DNA of 22,917 nucleotides from DATEVL01 sp964448245 (GCA_964448245.1 CAYUWF010000031.1:1-22917); one strand, 5' to 3'. Shown: positions 1-8,005, numbered from the stretch's first letter. The notes: generated by a model from the sequence alone, not told the origin. Made by a program: numbers and translations.

Positions 1-138
1 GGCTCCCCCCACCACCCAGACCTCCGCCCCGTGCGGAGCCGCCCGTAGCGAAGCGGAGGGCCTCTCCGCCACGATTGCCTGCGCACGCGGGCCCTGTCCG
101 CGGAGAGGCCTTACAGGCTGCTCCGCGAGGGGCCGGGC

Positions 139-175
139 GGTGAGGTGGGAAGAGGCTCTTTCAGCGACCTTTTAG
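139..175 (-). repeat. Degenerate end of a dispersed MITE-like element
   Basis: Positions 139-151 (GGTGAGGTGGGAA) are identical to 22868-22880, and the next bases GGCTCTTTCAG differ by one base from GGCTTTTTCAG in the right terminus of the element at 22687-22903. The terminal 19-mer here (157-175, ending TTAG) matches that right terminus at about 12 of 19 positions. The DNA to the left, including the 59-110 inverted repeat, may be the interior of this copy, but its other end is not visible. I infer a second, diverged copy; by-eye alignment only. Confidence 0.4.
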
Positions 176-217
176 TCACGGGGGACATCTCCGGATGCCA
201 GCAAGCCCGGATAGTGC

Positions 218-240
218 AGGGGACAGCGAACCTGTCCCCT
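218..240. repeat. GGGGACAG palindrome
   Basis: Arms AGGGGACAG (218-226) and CTGTCCCCT (232-240) form a perfect 9-bp stem with loop CGAAC. GGGGACAG palindromes recur as small dispersed repeats in many bacterial genomes. No gene lies immediately upstream on either strand for it to terminate, so a REP-like repeat is more likely than a terminator. Confidence 0.4.
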
Positions 241-466
241 TCGCTTTCTGCAGGACGGGCCAAGCGACCGACGTCTGGCACGAATCTTGTCCCTCTCGCA
301 GACAAGAGGAAGGCCCCGGGGTTGGCGCGGTAAGATTGGGCGGTTTAGGAGCAGGAGCCGTGATCAGCAACGTGCGTTCATTTCATCGTCATACGATTTC
401 ACCCTCGAGCGCGGCCACGAAGGCTCAGGCTGAGCCCTGCTGCCGCGACATCGACGCGGCGCTGGC

Positions 467-2026
467 ATGCCGGTGAGATCATCCCGCTGGAAAGGCGTGG
501 GCGGCGCGCTGTCGCTCGGACTCCTCTTCGCCGGCTGCACCACGCCCGAGAGCACCGAACCGCCCTGGGAGATCATCGAGCCGTGGGTCGGCCGGCTGCC
601 AGAGCCGACGGCAGGCCCTCTTCCCTCGCCGACGCTTGATCTCCTAACCCGCCTTCTGCCGCCGACTCCCCTCCCGGGCTCGCCGCCGGTTACCCCCACA
701 CCGGATGCGCCACGCGCTCAGCCGCCGGTCCGGGCCGAAACCGAGCGGCATGTCGTGGCGCCCGGCGATTCCCTCGGGACGATCGCCGGCCGGTACGGCG
801 TCGGCCCGGCGCAAATCATCAGCGCCAACGCGATCCTTTATCCGGATTTCCTCCCGGTGGGCCAGGTCCTCGAGATCCCGCCGCCGATCGTTCAGCCGCA
901 GGGACCATCTCACAAAGTCCTTCCCGACTCGGCCCTGGTCTACGGCCCGGCCTCGATCCTCTTCGACTTAAGCGCCCTTACCGGAAGCTGGTCGAGTCAC
1001 CTCAACGCCTACAGCGAAACCGTCGACGGGGTCGAACTGTCGGGACCGGGGATCGTCCAGCGCGTGGCGGAGCAGTACTCGATCGACCCGCGGCTTCTAC
1101 TGGCCGTGTTGGAGGCCCAAGGGGGATGGGTGCGCTCGTCGAATGTCGTGGGGGAGGCCCGCACCTACCCCATCGGCTACCGCGCGCCGGGCCACGAAGG
1201 TCTGTTCTCCCAGCTTTCCTGGGCGGCGGACCAACTCAACCTCGGCTTCTATCGCTGGCGGTCCGGCTGGGCGGGTCTGTTCGTGTTCAGCGATGGGCGA
1301 GTGGTCCCGGCCGGGTTCGGCATCAACGCCGGGACGGCCGGGGTGGGCCAGCTCTTCAGTCAGTTGGTGGGTGTCGAAGCCTGGCGCACGCTGATGGCGG
1401 AGGGCGGTTTCGACGCCACCTACCGCGACCTCTTCGGAGATCCATTCCTGACGGCGATCGAGCCGGTCGTGCCGCCGTCTCCTGAGACGCCGACGATGCA
1501 CCTTCCTCTTGAGTCCGGCACGACGTGGTCCTTCACCGGCGGGCCGCATTCGGCCTGGGGGACGGGGGCGGCCTGGGCCGCGCTCGATTTCGCCCCGCCG
1601 GGGTATGCCCTCGGATGCGTCTGGTCGGACGAGTGGGTGACGGCCGTGGCAGACGGCCCGATTCTGCGGGCCCGGAACGGCGAGGTGGTTCAAGATCTCG
1701 ACGGCGATGGGAACGAGCAGACCGGATGGGTCGTGTTGTACATGCACATCCATTCGACCGACCGCGTTCAGGTCGGTGACCACCTGCGCGCCGGCGACCG
1801 GATCGGCCACCCGTCGTGCGAGGGCGGGGTGTCCAATGGGACGCACGTCCACCTGGCGCGGCGCTACAACGGGGAGTGGATCCCGGCCGACGGATCGCTG
1901 CCTTTCGACCTCGACGGCTGGATCTCGGGCGGGCTCGGTCTGGAGTATGACGGCACGATGACACGCGGCGATGTGCGGTTGGAAGCCTGCGGGTGCCGGA
2001 ATGAGGAGAATCAGATTGCGCGCTGA
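467..2026 (+). CDS. LysM / LasA-type M23 metallopeptidase lipoprotein, copy 1
   Basis: A 519-residue predicted lipoprotein that probably cuts peptidoglycan cross-links or other peptides outside the membrane. Residues 1-24 form a lipoprotein signal ending LLFAGC (lipidated Cys24); a Pro/Thr-rich linker runs to about 90; a LysM domain (about 94-138) should bind cell-wall glycan. Residues 195-335 contain SIDPRLLLAVLEAQGGW, reminiscent of lysozyme/transglycosylase folds but not securely assigned. The C-terminal domain has all the LasA-type M23 residues: H361 and D374 (13 apart, as in LasA) and H462 as zinc ligands, H427 and H460 as catalytic histidines in LYMHIH and GTHVHLARR. A DLDGDG acidic loop (410-415) could bind calcium. 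ATG 467 lacks a strong ribosome site; GTG 473 is an in-frame alternative. It is the first of three tandem paralogues and its end overlaps the next. Confidence 0.88.
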   Translation: MPVRSSRWKGVGGALSLGLLFAGCTTPESTEPPWEIIEPWVGRLPEPTAGPLPSPTLDLLTRLLPPTPLPGSPPVTPTPDAPRAQPPVRAETERHVVAPGDSLGTIAGRYGVGPAQIISANAILYPDFLPVGQVLEIPPPIVQPQGPSHKVLPDSALVYGPASILFDLSALTGSWSSHLNAYSETVDGVELSGPGIVQRVAEQYSIDPRLLLAVLEAQGGWVRSSNVVGEARTYPIGYRAPGHEGLFSQLSWAADQLNLGFYRWRSGWAGLFVFSDGRVVPAGFGINAGTAGVGQLFSQLVGVEAWRTLMAEGGFDATYRDLFGDPFLTAIEPVVPPSPETPTMHLPLESGTTWSFTGGPHSAWGTGAAWAALDFAPPGYALGCVWSDEWVTAVADGPILRARNGEVVQDLDGDGNEQTGWVVLYMHIHSTDRVQVGDHLRAGDRIGHPSCEGGVSNGTHVHLARRYNGEWIPADGSLPFDLDGWISGGLGLEYDGTMTRGDVRLEACGCRNEENQIAR

Positions 2027-3830
2027 GAGGCTTCCCCGCACTTCCGCTTGCACAGGCGCGCTGAGCGTAGTCCCTCGCCCAGCTCGGGATGCTATCGAAG
2101 CGCGCCTGGCCCGCGCCGCGAAATGCGTCATGGACTTCGGCGTCCTTCGACGGAGCCTGCCCCGAGCGGAGCCGAGGGGCTCAGGATGCCTGGCTCCTGT
2201 AGGGCACGGCGCGTCGTCCAACGGCCACGCTTCGAACAGCGTTTCGGCTCGTCCCGTTCACCACTCAACGCCTTCGACGTTGCCAGTGATTCTGGTTGGT
2301 TGTCTGCTTCTTGCCGCCGGCCTCGCCTGCGCCCGCGCTGACGTCTCGGCGCCGCTGCCGGAGATGACCGCCACCGCCTCGAGCGCGCCGACCGATCCGC
2401 CCACCGAACCGGGGCCGGCGGTCGCCACAACGCCGCCGCCGTCCGCCGAGCCGACCGCCAGCGTGACGCCGGCCGCCCCCGAGCCGGTCGTCTCTCCTAC
2501 GTTTCCTTTGACGCCGACGTCCGCCCTCGGCCTGTCCGAGACGATTCTGTATCAGGCTCAACCCGGCGAGACCCTGCGAACCCTGGCCATCCGTTTTGGC
2601 GTGTTGCCTTCTGAGATCAGCTCTCCCGGGGCCCTCATCGAAAGTGAGAACGCGCTGCTCGACGTGGACCAGCTGCTGTTGATCCCTCGCCGCCTGGAGG
2701 ATACCGGGCCGTCGCTGCGCCTGATTCCCGACAGCGAGTTCGTCTTCTCGCCGCATGCCGCGGACTTCGACCCCGAGCAAGTGGCGCTTCGCTACGGAGG
2801 ATTCCTGGCGCGCTACACCGAAGAGATCTACGGCGAATGGCATTCCGGACCAGAGGTCCTGGCGCTGGCGGCGAGGGACAACTCGGTCAACCCGCGCCTC
2901 CTGATGGCGATGCTGGAGTACCTCTCGGGATGGGTGACCCGCCCGGAGCGGCCCGAGGGTGACGCCTTCATCTATCCCCTCGGTCATCGAGATCCGGGAG
3001 AGCCAGGGCTGTACCGCCAACTGACGTGGCTCGCTAATGAGATGGGGCTCGGCTACTACGGCTGGCGCTCGGGCACCGTCACGGAGGTGCGCCTGGCAGA
3101 TGGCGCCCGCGTCCATCTGGCCCCGGAGCTGAACGCCGGGACGGTTGCGTTGCAGACGTACTTCGCTTCGCGCCGGGTGAAACCGGACTGGGAGGAGACT
3201 GTCGGGCCGAACGGATTCCTGAGGACCTACACCGAGCTCTTCGGCGACCCGTGGTTCTACTACCATCCGCTCTACGAACCCGGCCTGGAACAGCCCGACA
3301 TGATTCTGCCCTTCGCGCCGCGCGTCGTGTGGTCCTTCACTGGGGGGCCGCACGGGGCCTGGGAGCGCCAGGCGGCGTGGGGCGCGCTCGATTTCGCGCC
3401 GCCTTCGGTGGAGCCGGGCTGCGCGCCTTCGACGGAGTGGGTGGTCGCCGCCGCGCCGGGGCTCGTTACTCGCAGCGAGAATGGCCTCGTCGTGCTCGAC
3501 CTCGACGGGGACGGCCGCGAGGAGACCGGCTGGGTGATGATCTACCTCCATCTCGCGGCGGAGGATCGGATGCCGGCGGGGGTCCTCGTCGAACGCGCCG
3601 CTAAGCTCGGCCATCCCTCGTGCGAGGGCGGCATCGCCACGGGCACACATGTTCACATCGCCCGCAAATACAGCGGGGAGTGGATCCTGGCGGACAGCCC
3701 GCTGCCTTTCACCCTCAGCGGCTGGCAAGCGCGAGCGGGGACCCGGCCCTATCAAGGGGCTCTGGTACGCGGCGACGAAACCGTCCTGGCTTGCCCATGC
3801 GCCACAAGCGAAACGCTGATCTCGCGCTAG
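2001..3830 (+). CDS. LysM / LasA-type M23 metallopeptidase lipoprotein, copy 2 (repeat-interrupted leader)
   Basis: Second paralogue, same order: lipoprotein signal, Pro/Thr linker (115-180), LysM (about 182-230), lysozyme-like middle (NSVNPRLLMAMLEYLSGW), M23 domain. From ATG 2001 it has 609 residues, with zinc ligands H451, D464, H552 and catalytic H517, H550. ATG 2001 overlaps the end of copy 1 just as copy 3 overlaps copy 2, and MRRIRLRAERLP looks like a signal n-region, yet the hydrophobic stretch ending LLLAAGLAC (Cys110) comes only after about 80 residues encoded by dispersed-repeat DNA. The frame stays open through the insert. Either the protein has an abnormal leader, or translation restarts at TTG 2280 or GTG 2286 just before the hydrophobic core (neither has a ribosome site), or export is lost. 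Identity of the mature protein is firm; the start is not. Confidence 0.8.
   Translation: MRRIRLRAERLPRTSACTGALSVVPRPARDAIEARLARAAKCVMDFGVLRRSLPRAEPRGSGCLAPVGHGASSNGHASNSVSARPVHHSTPSTLPVILVGCLLLAAGLACARADVSAPLPEMTATASSAPTDPPTEPGPAVATTPPPSAEPTASVTPAAPEPVVSPTFPLTPTSALGLSETILYQAQPGETLRTLAIRFGVLPSEISSPGALIESENALLDVDQLLLIPRRLEDTGPSLRLIPDSEFVFSPHAADFDPEQVALRYGGFLARYTEEIYGEWHSGPEVLALAARDNSVNPRLLMAMLEYLSGWVTRPERPEGDAFIYPLGHRDPGEPGLYRQLTWLANEMGLGYYGWRSGTVTEVRLADGARVHLAPELNAGTVALQTYFASRRVKPDWEETVGPNGFLRTYTELFGDPWFYYHPLYEPGLEQPDMILPFAPRVVWSFTGGPHGAWERQAAWGALDFAPPSVEPGCAPSTEWVVAAAPGLVTRSENGLVVLDLDGDGREETGWVMIYLHLAAEDRMPAGVLVERAAKLGHPSCEGGIATGTHVHIARKYSGEWILADSPLPFTLSGWQARAGTRPYQGALVRGDETVLACPCATSETLISR
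2053..2180. repeat. Dispersed GC-rich repeats within the copy-2 leader
   Basis: Two palindromic modules are seen. Arms CAGGCGCGCT (2053-2062) and AGCGCGCCTG (2099-2108) form a perfect 10-bp inverted repeat. The unit CCCCGAGCGGAGCCGAGGGG (2160-2179) has a near copy at 11417-11436 in the ylxR-infB spacer (one base missing), showing that it is a dispersed element and not ancestral coding sequence. The whole inserted stretch probably covers about 2038-2279, judged by comparison with the uninterrupted signal peptide of copy 3. Confidence 0.6.
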
Positions 3831-5266
3831 CCGCCCTCGGCCTGGTGGGGTTGGCTGCGGGGGCGTGCACCATCGCTCCCGGCCCTCTGGCGACGGCGGA
3901 AGCGATGGGGAGACCGGCGTCGACCGCGCCGACGGCGGCCGCGCAGCGTACCGCCTTCCCGCCGGGGACGATCTTCGATTACCTCGCCCAGCAGGGCGAC
4001 ACGCTGCCGGCGGTGGCGGCGCATTTCAACACCACGGTCGAGGCGATCGAGGAGGCCAATGCCGATCTGCCGGAGGTGATCACGACGTTCCCGGCCGGCT
4101 ATCTATTGCGGGTGCCGGCCTACTACGTCCCGCTGACCTCGCCCCTGTTCCACATCCTTCCCGACAGCCTGGCCGTCAACGGGCCGGGCGCCATCGGGTT
4201 TGACCTTCAGACCGAAGTCGAGTCGCGCGGCGGTTTCCTCAAGGGGCTGTCCGACTACGCGCAGCGCAAGCAGCGCCCGGCCTGGGAAGTGGTCGAGGTC
4301 GTGGCGCGCAACTACTCGATTCACCCGAAGCTCCTCCTGGCCCTGCTCGAATACCAGACCCACGCGCTGACACAGCCCGAGCCGATCGGCCAGCAGGCGG
4401 CTTACCCTCTCGGGTACGAGGACAATCGCCATCGGGGCCTCTATCGGCAATTGGTTTGGGCGGCCGAGCACATCAACGACGCCTACTACGGATGGCGCAA
4501 CGGCTCGGTCGAGTTGGAACTGGCCGACGGCCGCATCACCCGTCCCGATCCATGGCAGAACGCCGCCACGGTGGGAGCGCACGGGGCGCTGGCGGCGCTG
4601 TACGGCGAAGAGGAGTTCGAGGAAGCGATCGGACCGGAAGGGCTGGCGCGCACGCTGACCGATCTCTGGGGTGATCCGTTTGCCAAGGAGCAAGTGGTGA
4701 TCCCGCCGAGCCTTCAGCAACCCGAGCTCGGCCTGCCGTTTCCGCCGAACCGGGTATGGGACTTTACCGGCGGCCCGCATCCCGCCTGGGGTGAGAGCCA
4801 GCCGTGGGGCGCCCTCGATCTGGCGCCGCCGTCGGCGATCGCCGGTTGCGCCGAGTCACTCGAATACTTCACCGCGCCGGCCGACGGGGTCGTCACGACC
4901 AGCGACTATGCCATGCTGATGCTCGACCTCGACAGCGACGGCGACCAGCGCACCGGATGGGTCATCTTCTTCTATCACGTGGGACTGGATGGTAAGGCGC
5001 CGCTCGGCCTGGCCGTGAAGCAGGGCGACCCGCTGGGCCACCCCTCGTGCGAGGGGGGACGCGCAACTGGGACGCACGTCCACCTGGCACGCCGTTACAA
5101 CGGGGAATGGATCCCGGCCGGCGGCCCGATCCCCTTCGAGATGGGCGGCTGGACGGCCGCGTACGGCGACGCGCCCTACCAGGGAACGATGACCAAGGGT
5201 TCCAAGGTCGTCCCGGCCTGCGAGTGTTCGATGGCCGAGAATCGCATCGAGTACAAGCTTCCCTGA
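3797..5266 (+). CDS. LysM / LasA-type M23 metallopeptidase lipoprotein, copy 3
   Basis: Third paralogue, 489 residues from ATG 3797, which overlaps the end of copy 2 by 34 bases in another frame, suggesting translational coupling. Signal peptide with basic start MRHKRN, hydrophobic core and LAAGAC (Cys24); a short linker; a LysM-like domain at about 58-108 that is more diverged than the others; the shared middle region (SIHPKLLLALLEYQ, about 174-187); and the peptidase domain with H328, D341, H429 as zinc ligands and H394, H427 as catalytic histidines. The acidic loop is LDLDSDG. Like its siblings it ends in a Cys-x-Cys motif (ACEC) followed by a short polar tail. It is the last gene of the cluster and converges on gyrA, with only 26 bases between the two stops. 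The substrate is unknown; cell-wall remodelling or lysis of other cells are both possible. Confidence 0.87.
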   Translation: MRHKRNADLALAALGLVGLAAGACTIAPGPLATAEAMGRPASTAPTAAAQRTAFPPGTIFDYLAQQGDTLPAVAAHFNTTVEAIEEANADLPEVITTFPAGYLLRVPAYYVPLTSPLFHILPDSLAVNGPGAIGFDLQTEVESRGGFLKGLSDYAQRKQRPAWEVVEVVARNYSIHPKLLLALLEYQTHALTQPEPIGQQAAYPLGYEDNRHRGLYRQLVWAAEHINDAYYGWRNGSVELELADGRITRPDPWQNAATVGAHGALAALYGEEEFEEAIGPEGLARTLTDLWGDPFAKEQVVIPPSLQQPELGLPFPPNRVWDFTGGPHPAWGESQPWGALDLAPPSAIAGCAESLEYFTAPADGVVTTSDYAMLMLDLDSDGDQRTGWVIFFYHVGLDGKAPLGLAVKQGDPLGHPSCEGGRATGTHVHLARRYNGEWIPAGGPIPFEMGGWTAAYGDAPYQGTMTKGSKVVPACECSMAENRIEYKLP

Positions 5267-5274
5267 CCGTGCGC

Positions 5275-5293
5275 GGCGCGTGCGGGACGCGCC
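5275..5293. terminator. Possible bidirectional terminator between convergent genes
   Basis: Arms GGCGCGT (5275-5281) and ACGCGCC (5287-5293) make a perfect 7-bp GC-rich stem with a 5-base loop in the narrow gap between copy 3 and gyrA. On the plus strand it is followed by a pyrimidine-rich tract that is only moderately T-rich, so intrinsic termination is plausible but not strong. Confidence 0.35.
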
Positions 5294-7947
5294 TAGCGCT
5301 TTCCCTTCTTCTTCGCCCGTTCCTTTCGTCCGGCCGGTTTGCCCGCTCCCGTCTTCTTCGTTGGTGGGCCTTTCCGTTTCGGGCTGGTGCGTCCCGTACG
5401 GGTCTGCCCCGACTTCTTTGGACCCCCCGAGGGGGGCTTGCTCTTCCTGGGCGCTTCCTTCCCCTTTCGCTGCGGCTCGCGTCGCTTCCGCTCGCGCCGC
5501 GACGGCGGAGCGGCGGGCGGGGTTGGCCGGGCAATGGCCGCGCCGACCAGGACCACTCGATCGTTAGCCCCGGTCTCGACGAGGCGTGCGCCGTTGGCGG
5601 CGCGTGAGCGCCGCGGAGCTCCCGAGAAACGCAGGGAGCGAGCCCCGCCGCGCGCCAGGTGGGCAAAGACGTGATCGTCCTCGGTGCCGACGCTGGCGCC
5701 CGCCAGGCCGACACCCGACTTGGTGACGCGCAGGCCCTTCCCGTTCCTTCCCTGGACGGGGAACTGGGACATCGGGACGCGCTTTCCGAACCCGTTCTCG
5801 GCCACGACGAGCAGCTCGCCGTCGCGGCGGGCGAGGTCGACGGCGACCAGGCGTTCCTTCTTCTCGAGGCGCATGCCCATAACGCCGGCCGCGGCCAGGC
5901 CGACGGCCCGGACTTCCTCTTCGGGGAATCGGATCACCATCCCCGCCGAAGTGGCGAGCACGATCTCATCCGATCCGCGGGTCAGGCGCGCCCAACCCAG
6001 CAGGTCGCCCGTGCCGAGGCTGATCACGCTGAAGGTCCGCGCGGAGGGGGCCGGGAGGGCCTCGAGGGGAATCCTCTTGACCACGCCCTGTTGTGTGCCG
6101 AGAAGCAGGGTTCCACCGCCGGCCTTGGCGAGATCGGCGGGGAGAACCAGGGCTGCGACGGGACGGACGCCGGGCGGCAGGGGGGTGGCGCCGCCCGCCG
6201 AGCTCCCGTGCGAGGGATCCTCGCTCTCCGGCAGGCGGTGGACCGGAACGGCCGCGCATCGCCCGTCGGCGGTGAAGAGATAAAGCGCATCGGAAGTGTG
6301 GGCCGAGACCAGGATCGAAGGTGCCTCCTTCCCGCTCAGGCGCGGCAGCCGGGCGGTGGGGGTGCGCGAGATCAACCCGCCCGGCGTCAGCACAACCCAG
6401 GTCTCCTTGTCCTCCAAAACGTCCCCGGCGGTGAGCGCCCCCGCCCTCCGCCGGGTCCTGCCGGCGTCGACGATCTGCGTGCGGCGCCGGTCGCCAAAGG
6501 CGGCTTTCAGGTGGCGGAGCTCGTCGGCGATGTAGGCGCGCATCTTCTTCTCGGAGGCGAGCAGCCTTTCCAGCTCGTCGATGCGCGCCAGCGTCTCCTT
6601 GTGCTCCTGTTCGATCTTCTTGCGCTCGAGCGCGGCGAGGCGCCGCAGCGGCATGTCGAGGATGGCCCGCGCCTGGAGATCACTCAGCTTGAAGCGCTTC
6701 ATCAGGCGCTGCCGGGCCTGGTCGGCGTCGTGTGCGGCGCGGATCAGTTGGATGACCTCGTCCAGGTGCTGCAGCGCCAAGCGCAGCCCGGCCAGGATGT
6801 GCGCCCGCTCTTGCGCCCGCTCCAGGTCGTATTGGCTGCGGCGCCGGGTGACCTCGATCCGGTGATCGAGGTAGACACGCAGCGCTTGTTTCAGGCTCAG
6901 CGTGCGCGGTTCGTCGTCGACCAGCGCCAGCATGCTGATGCCAAAGGTCGACTGCATCGGGGTGCGCTGGTAGAGCGCCGCCAGCACCTTGGCCGGGTCC
7001 GCCGTGCGGGCCAGTTCGATGACGATGCGCATCCCCTGCCGGTCGGACTCGTCGCGCAGGTCGGACAGGCCGTCGAGCTGGCCCGTGCGCGAGAGCTCGG
7101 CGATGCGCTCGATGAGGGCCGACTTGTTGGTCTGGTACGGCAGCTCGGTCACGATGATGCGCGAGCGGCCGCGACCCATCTCTTCGATGTGGGCGCGAGC
7201 CTGCACCGTCACCCGCCCGCGCCCGGTGCCGTAGGCCGCGCTCAAGCCTTCGGACTTGTCGCGCGAAGGGAGCAGCAGGCCCCCGGTGGGGAAGTCCGGG
7301 CCGTGGATGAACTGCATCAGGTCGTCGACCGTGATCTTGTCCAGGCGGGCCCAGTTCTCGAGCAGGTAGATGAGCGCCTCGCACACCTCGCCCAGGTTGT
7401 GGGGCGGGACATTGGTCGCCATTCCGACGGCGATGCCGGTGGCGCCGTTGATCAACAGATTGGGGAAGCCGGCCGGCAGGACCGTCGGTTCCGCCAGCGA
7501 GCCGTCGAAGTTGGGGACGAAGTCGACCGTGTCCTTGTCGATGTCGGTCAGGGCGAGCATCGCCAGCGCCGCCAGACGGGCCTCGGTGTAGCGCATGGCC
7601 GCCGGCGAGTCGCCGTCGATCGAGCCGAAGTTCCCCTGACCCTCGATGAGGGCGTAGCGCATCGAGAAATCCTGGGCCAGGCGGGCCATCGCCTCGTAGA
7701 CCGCCATGTCACCGTGGGGGTGATACTTGCCCAGCACCTCGCCGACGATGCGCGCCGACTTGCGGAATTCGGAATCCGGCCGCACGCCCATCGTGTACAT
7801 GGCGTGCAAGATGCGGCGGTGGACCGGCTTCAGCCCGTCGCGGGCGTCCGGCAGGGCGCGCGCCACGATGACGCTCATGGCATAGTCCAGGTAGGACTGC
7901 TGCATCTCGTGGTCGATGTCGACGCGGCGCACGAGTCCGACTTCCAT
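5293..7947 (-). CDS. gyrA: DNA gyrase subunit A with lysine/arginine-rich C-terminal tail
   Basis: Breakage-reunion subunit of type II topoisomerase, 884 residues, near the usual GyrA length. The winged-helix/tower region begins with ALPDARDGLKPVHRRILHAM and contains the catalytic pair Arg119-Tyr120 (AAMRYTEARL). The coiled-coil tower lies around 355-470, and the C-terminal DNA-wrapping domain carries a degenerate GyrA box, QGRNGKG at 732-738 (consensus QRRGGKG). This box favours GyrA over ParC, though it is weak. The quinolone-contact segment reads HGDMAVYEAM: Met81 sits where E. coli GyrA has Ser83, and Glu85 where it has Asp87. Residues 808-884 are a Lys/Arg/Pro/Gly-rich tail, opposite in charge to the acidic tail of E. 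coli GyrA. ATG 7947 follows a GAGGG ribosome site and a good promoter. gyrB is not in the window. Confidence 0.93.
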   Translation of the reverse strand: MEVGLVRRVDIDHEMQQSYLDYAMSVIVARALPDARDGLKPVHRRILHAMYTMGVRPDSEFRKSARIVGEVLGKYHPHGDMAVYEAMARLAQDFSMRYALIEGQGNFGSIDGDSPAAMRYTEARLAALAMLALTDIDKDTVDFVPNFDGSLAEPTVLPAGFPNLLINGATGIAVGMATNVPPHNLGEVCEALIYLLENWARLDKITVDDLMQFIHGPDFPTGGLLLPSRDKSEGLSAAYGTGRGRVTVQARAHIEEMGRGRSRIIVTELPYQTNKSALIERIAELSRTGQLDGLSDLRDESDRQGMRIVIELARTADPAKVLAALYQRTPMQSTFGISMLALVDDEPRTLSLKQALRVYLDHRIEVTRRRSQYDLERAQERAHILAGLRLALQHLDEVIQLIRAAHDADQARQRLMKRFKLSDLQARAILDMPLRRLAALERKKIEQEHKETLARIDELERLLASEKKMRAYIADELRHLKAAFGDRRRTQIVDAGRTRRRAGALTAGDVLEDKETWVVLTPGGLISRTPTARLPRLSGKEAPSILVSAHTSDALYLFTADGRCAAVPVHRLPESEDPSHGSSAGGATPLPPGVRPVAALVLPADLAKAGGGTLLLGTQQGVVKRIPLEALPAPSARTFSVISLGTGDLLGWARLTRGSDEIVLATSAGMVIRFPEEEVRAVGLAAAGVMGMRLEKKERLVAVDLARRDGELLVVAENGFGKRVPMSQFPVQGRNGKGLRVTKSGVGLAGASVGTEDDHVFAHLARGGARSLRFSGAPRRSRAANGARLVETGANDRVVLVGAAIARPTPPAAPPSRRERKRREPQRKGKEAPRKSKPPSGGPKKSGQTRTGRTSPKRKGPPTKKTGAGKPAGRKERAKKKGKR

Positions 7948-7976
7948 GGGGGTCCCTCGCTGTGGAGTGCGGGCGA

Positions 7977-8005
7977 ATGATACGGGGTGCGGCGGAGACC
8001 GTCAA
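7977..8005 (-). promoter_or_regulatory. sigma70-type promoter for gyrA
   Basis: Reading the minus strand, TTGACG (8005-8000) and TATCAT (7982-7977) are separated by exactly 17 bases, each matching the consensus at 5 of 6 positions. Transcription would start near 7970, leaving a leader of about 23 bases before the gyrA ATG. Confidence 0.65.

Larger units (their letters stand above)
1..466. other. Non-coding, repeat-rich region before the lipoprotein cluster
   Basis: No convincing gene is seen in these 466 bases; the open frames are short, overlap one another on both strands and match no family I know. The stretch holds an 11-bp perfect inverted repeat (59-69 with 100-110, arm GGCCTCTCCGC), a piece resembling the right end of the element at the far end of the window (about 139-175), a 9-bp palindrome (218-240), a small dyad ATCGT-cat-ACGAT at 385-397 and a tight palindrome GGCTCAG-g-CTGAGCC at 422-436. 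Any promoter of the downstream lipoprotein genes should lie between about 300 and 450, but I see no good -35/-10 pair. Confidence 0.6.

Noticed and set aside
195..476. Small open frame ahead of the lipoprotein cluster
   Set aside because: No ribosome site, runs through palindromic repeats, and its translation looks like repeat-derived sequence.
5659..7980. A long plus-strand open frame (773 codons) opposite gyrA
   Set aside because: It is the antisense shadow of gyrA in GC-rich DNA; its translation is low-complexity and has no recognisable domain, whereas the minus strand gives a complete GyrA.
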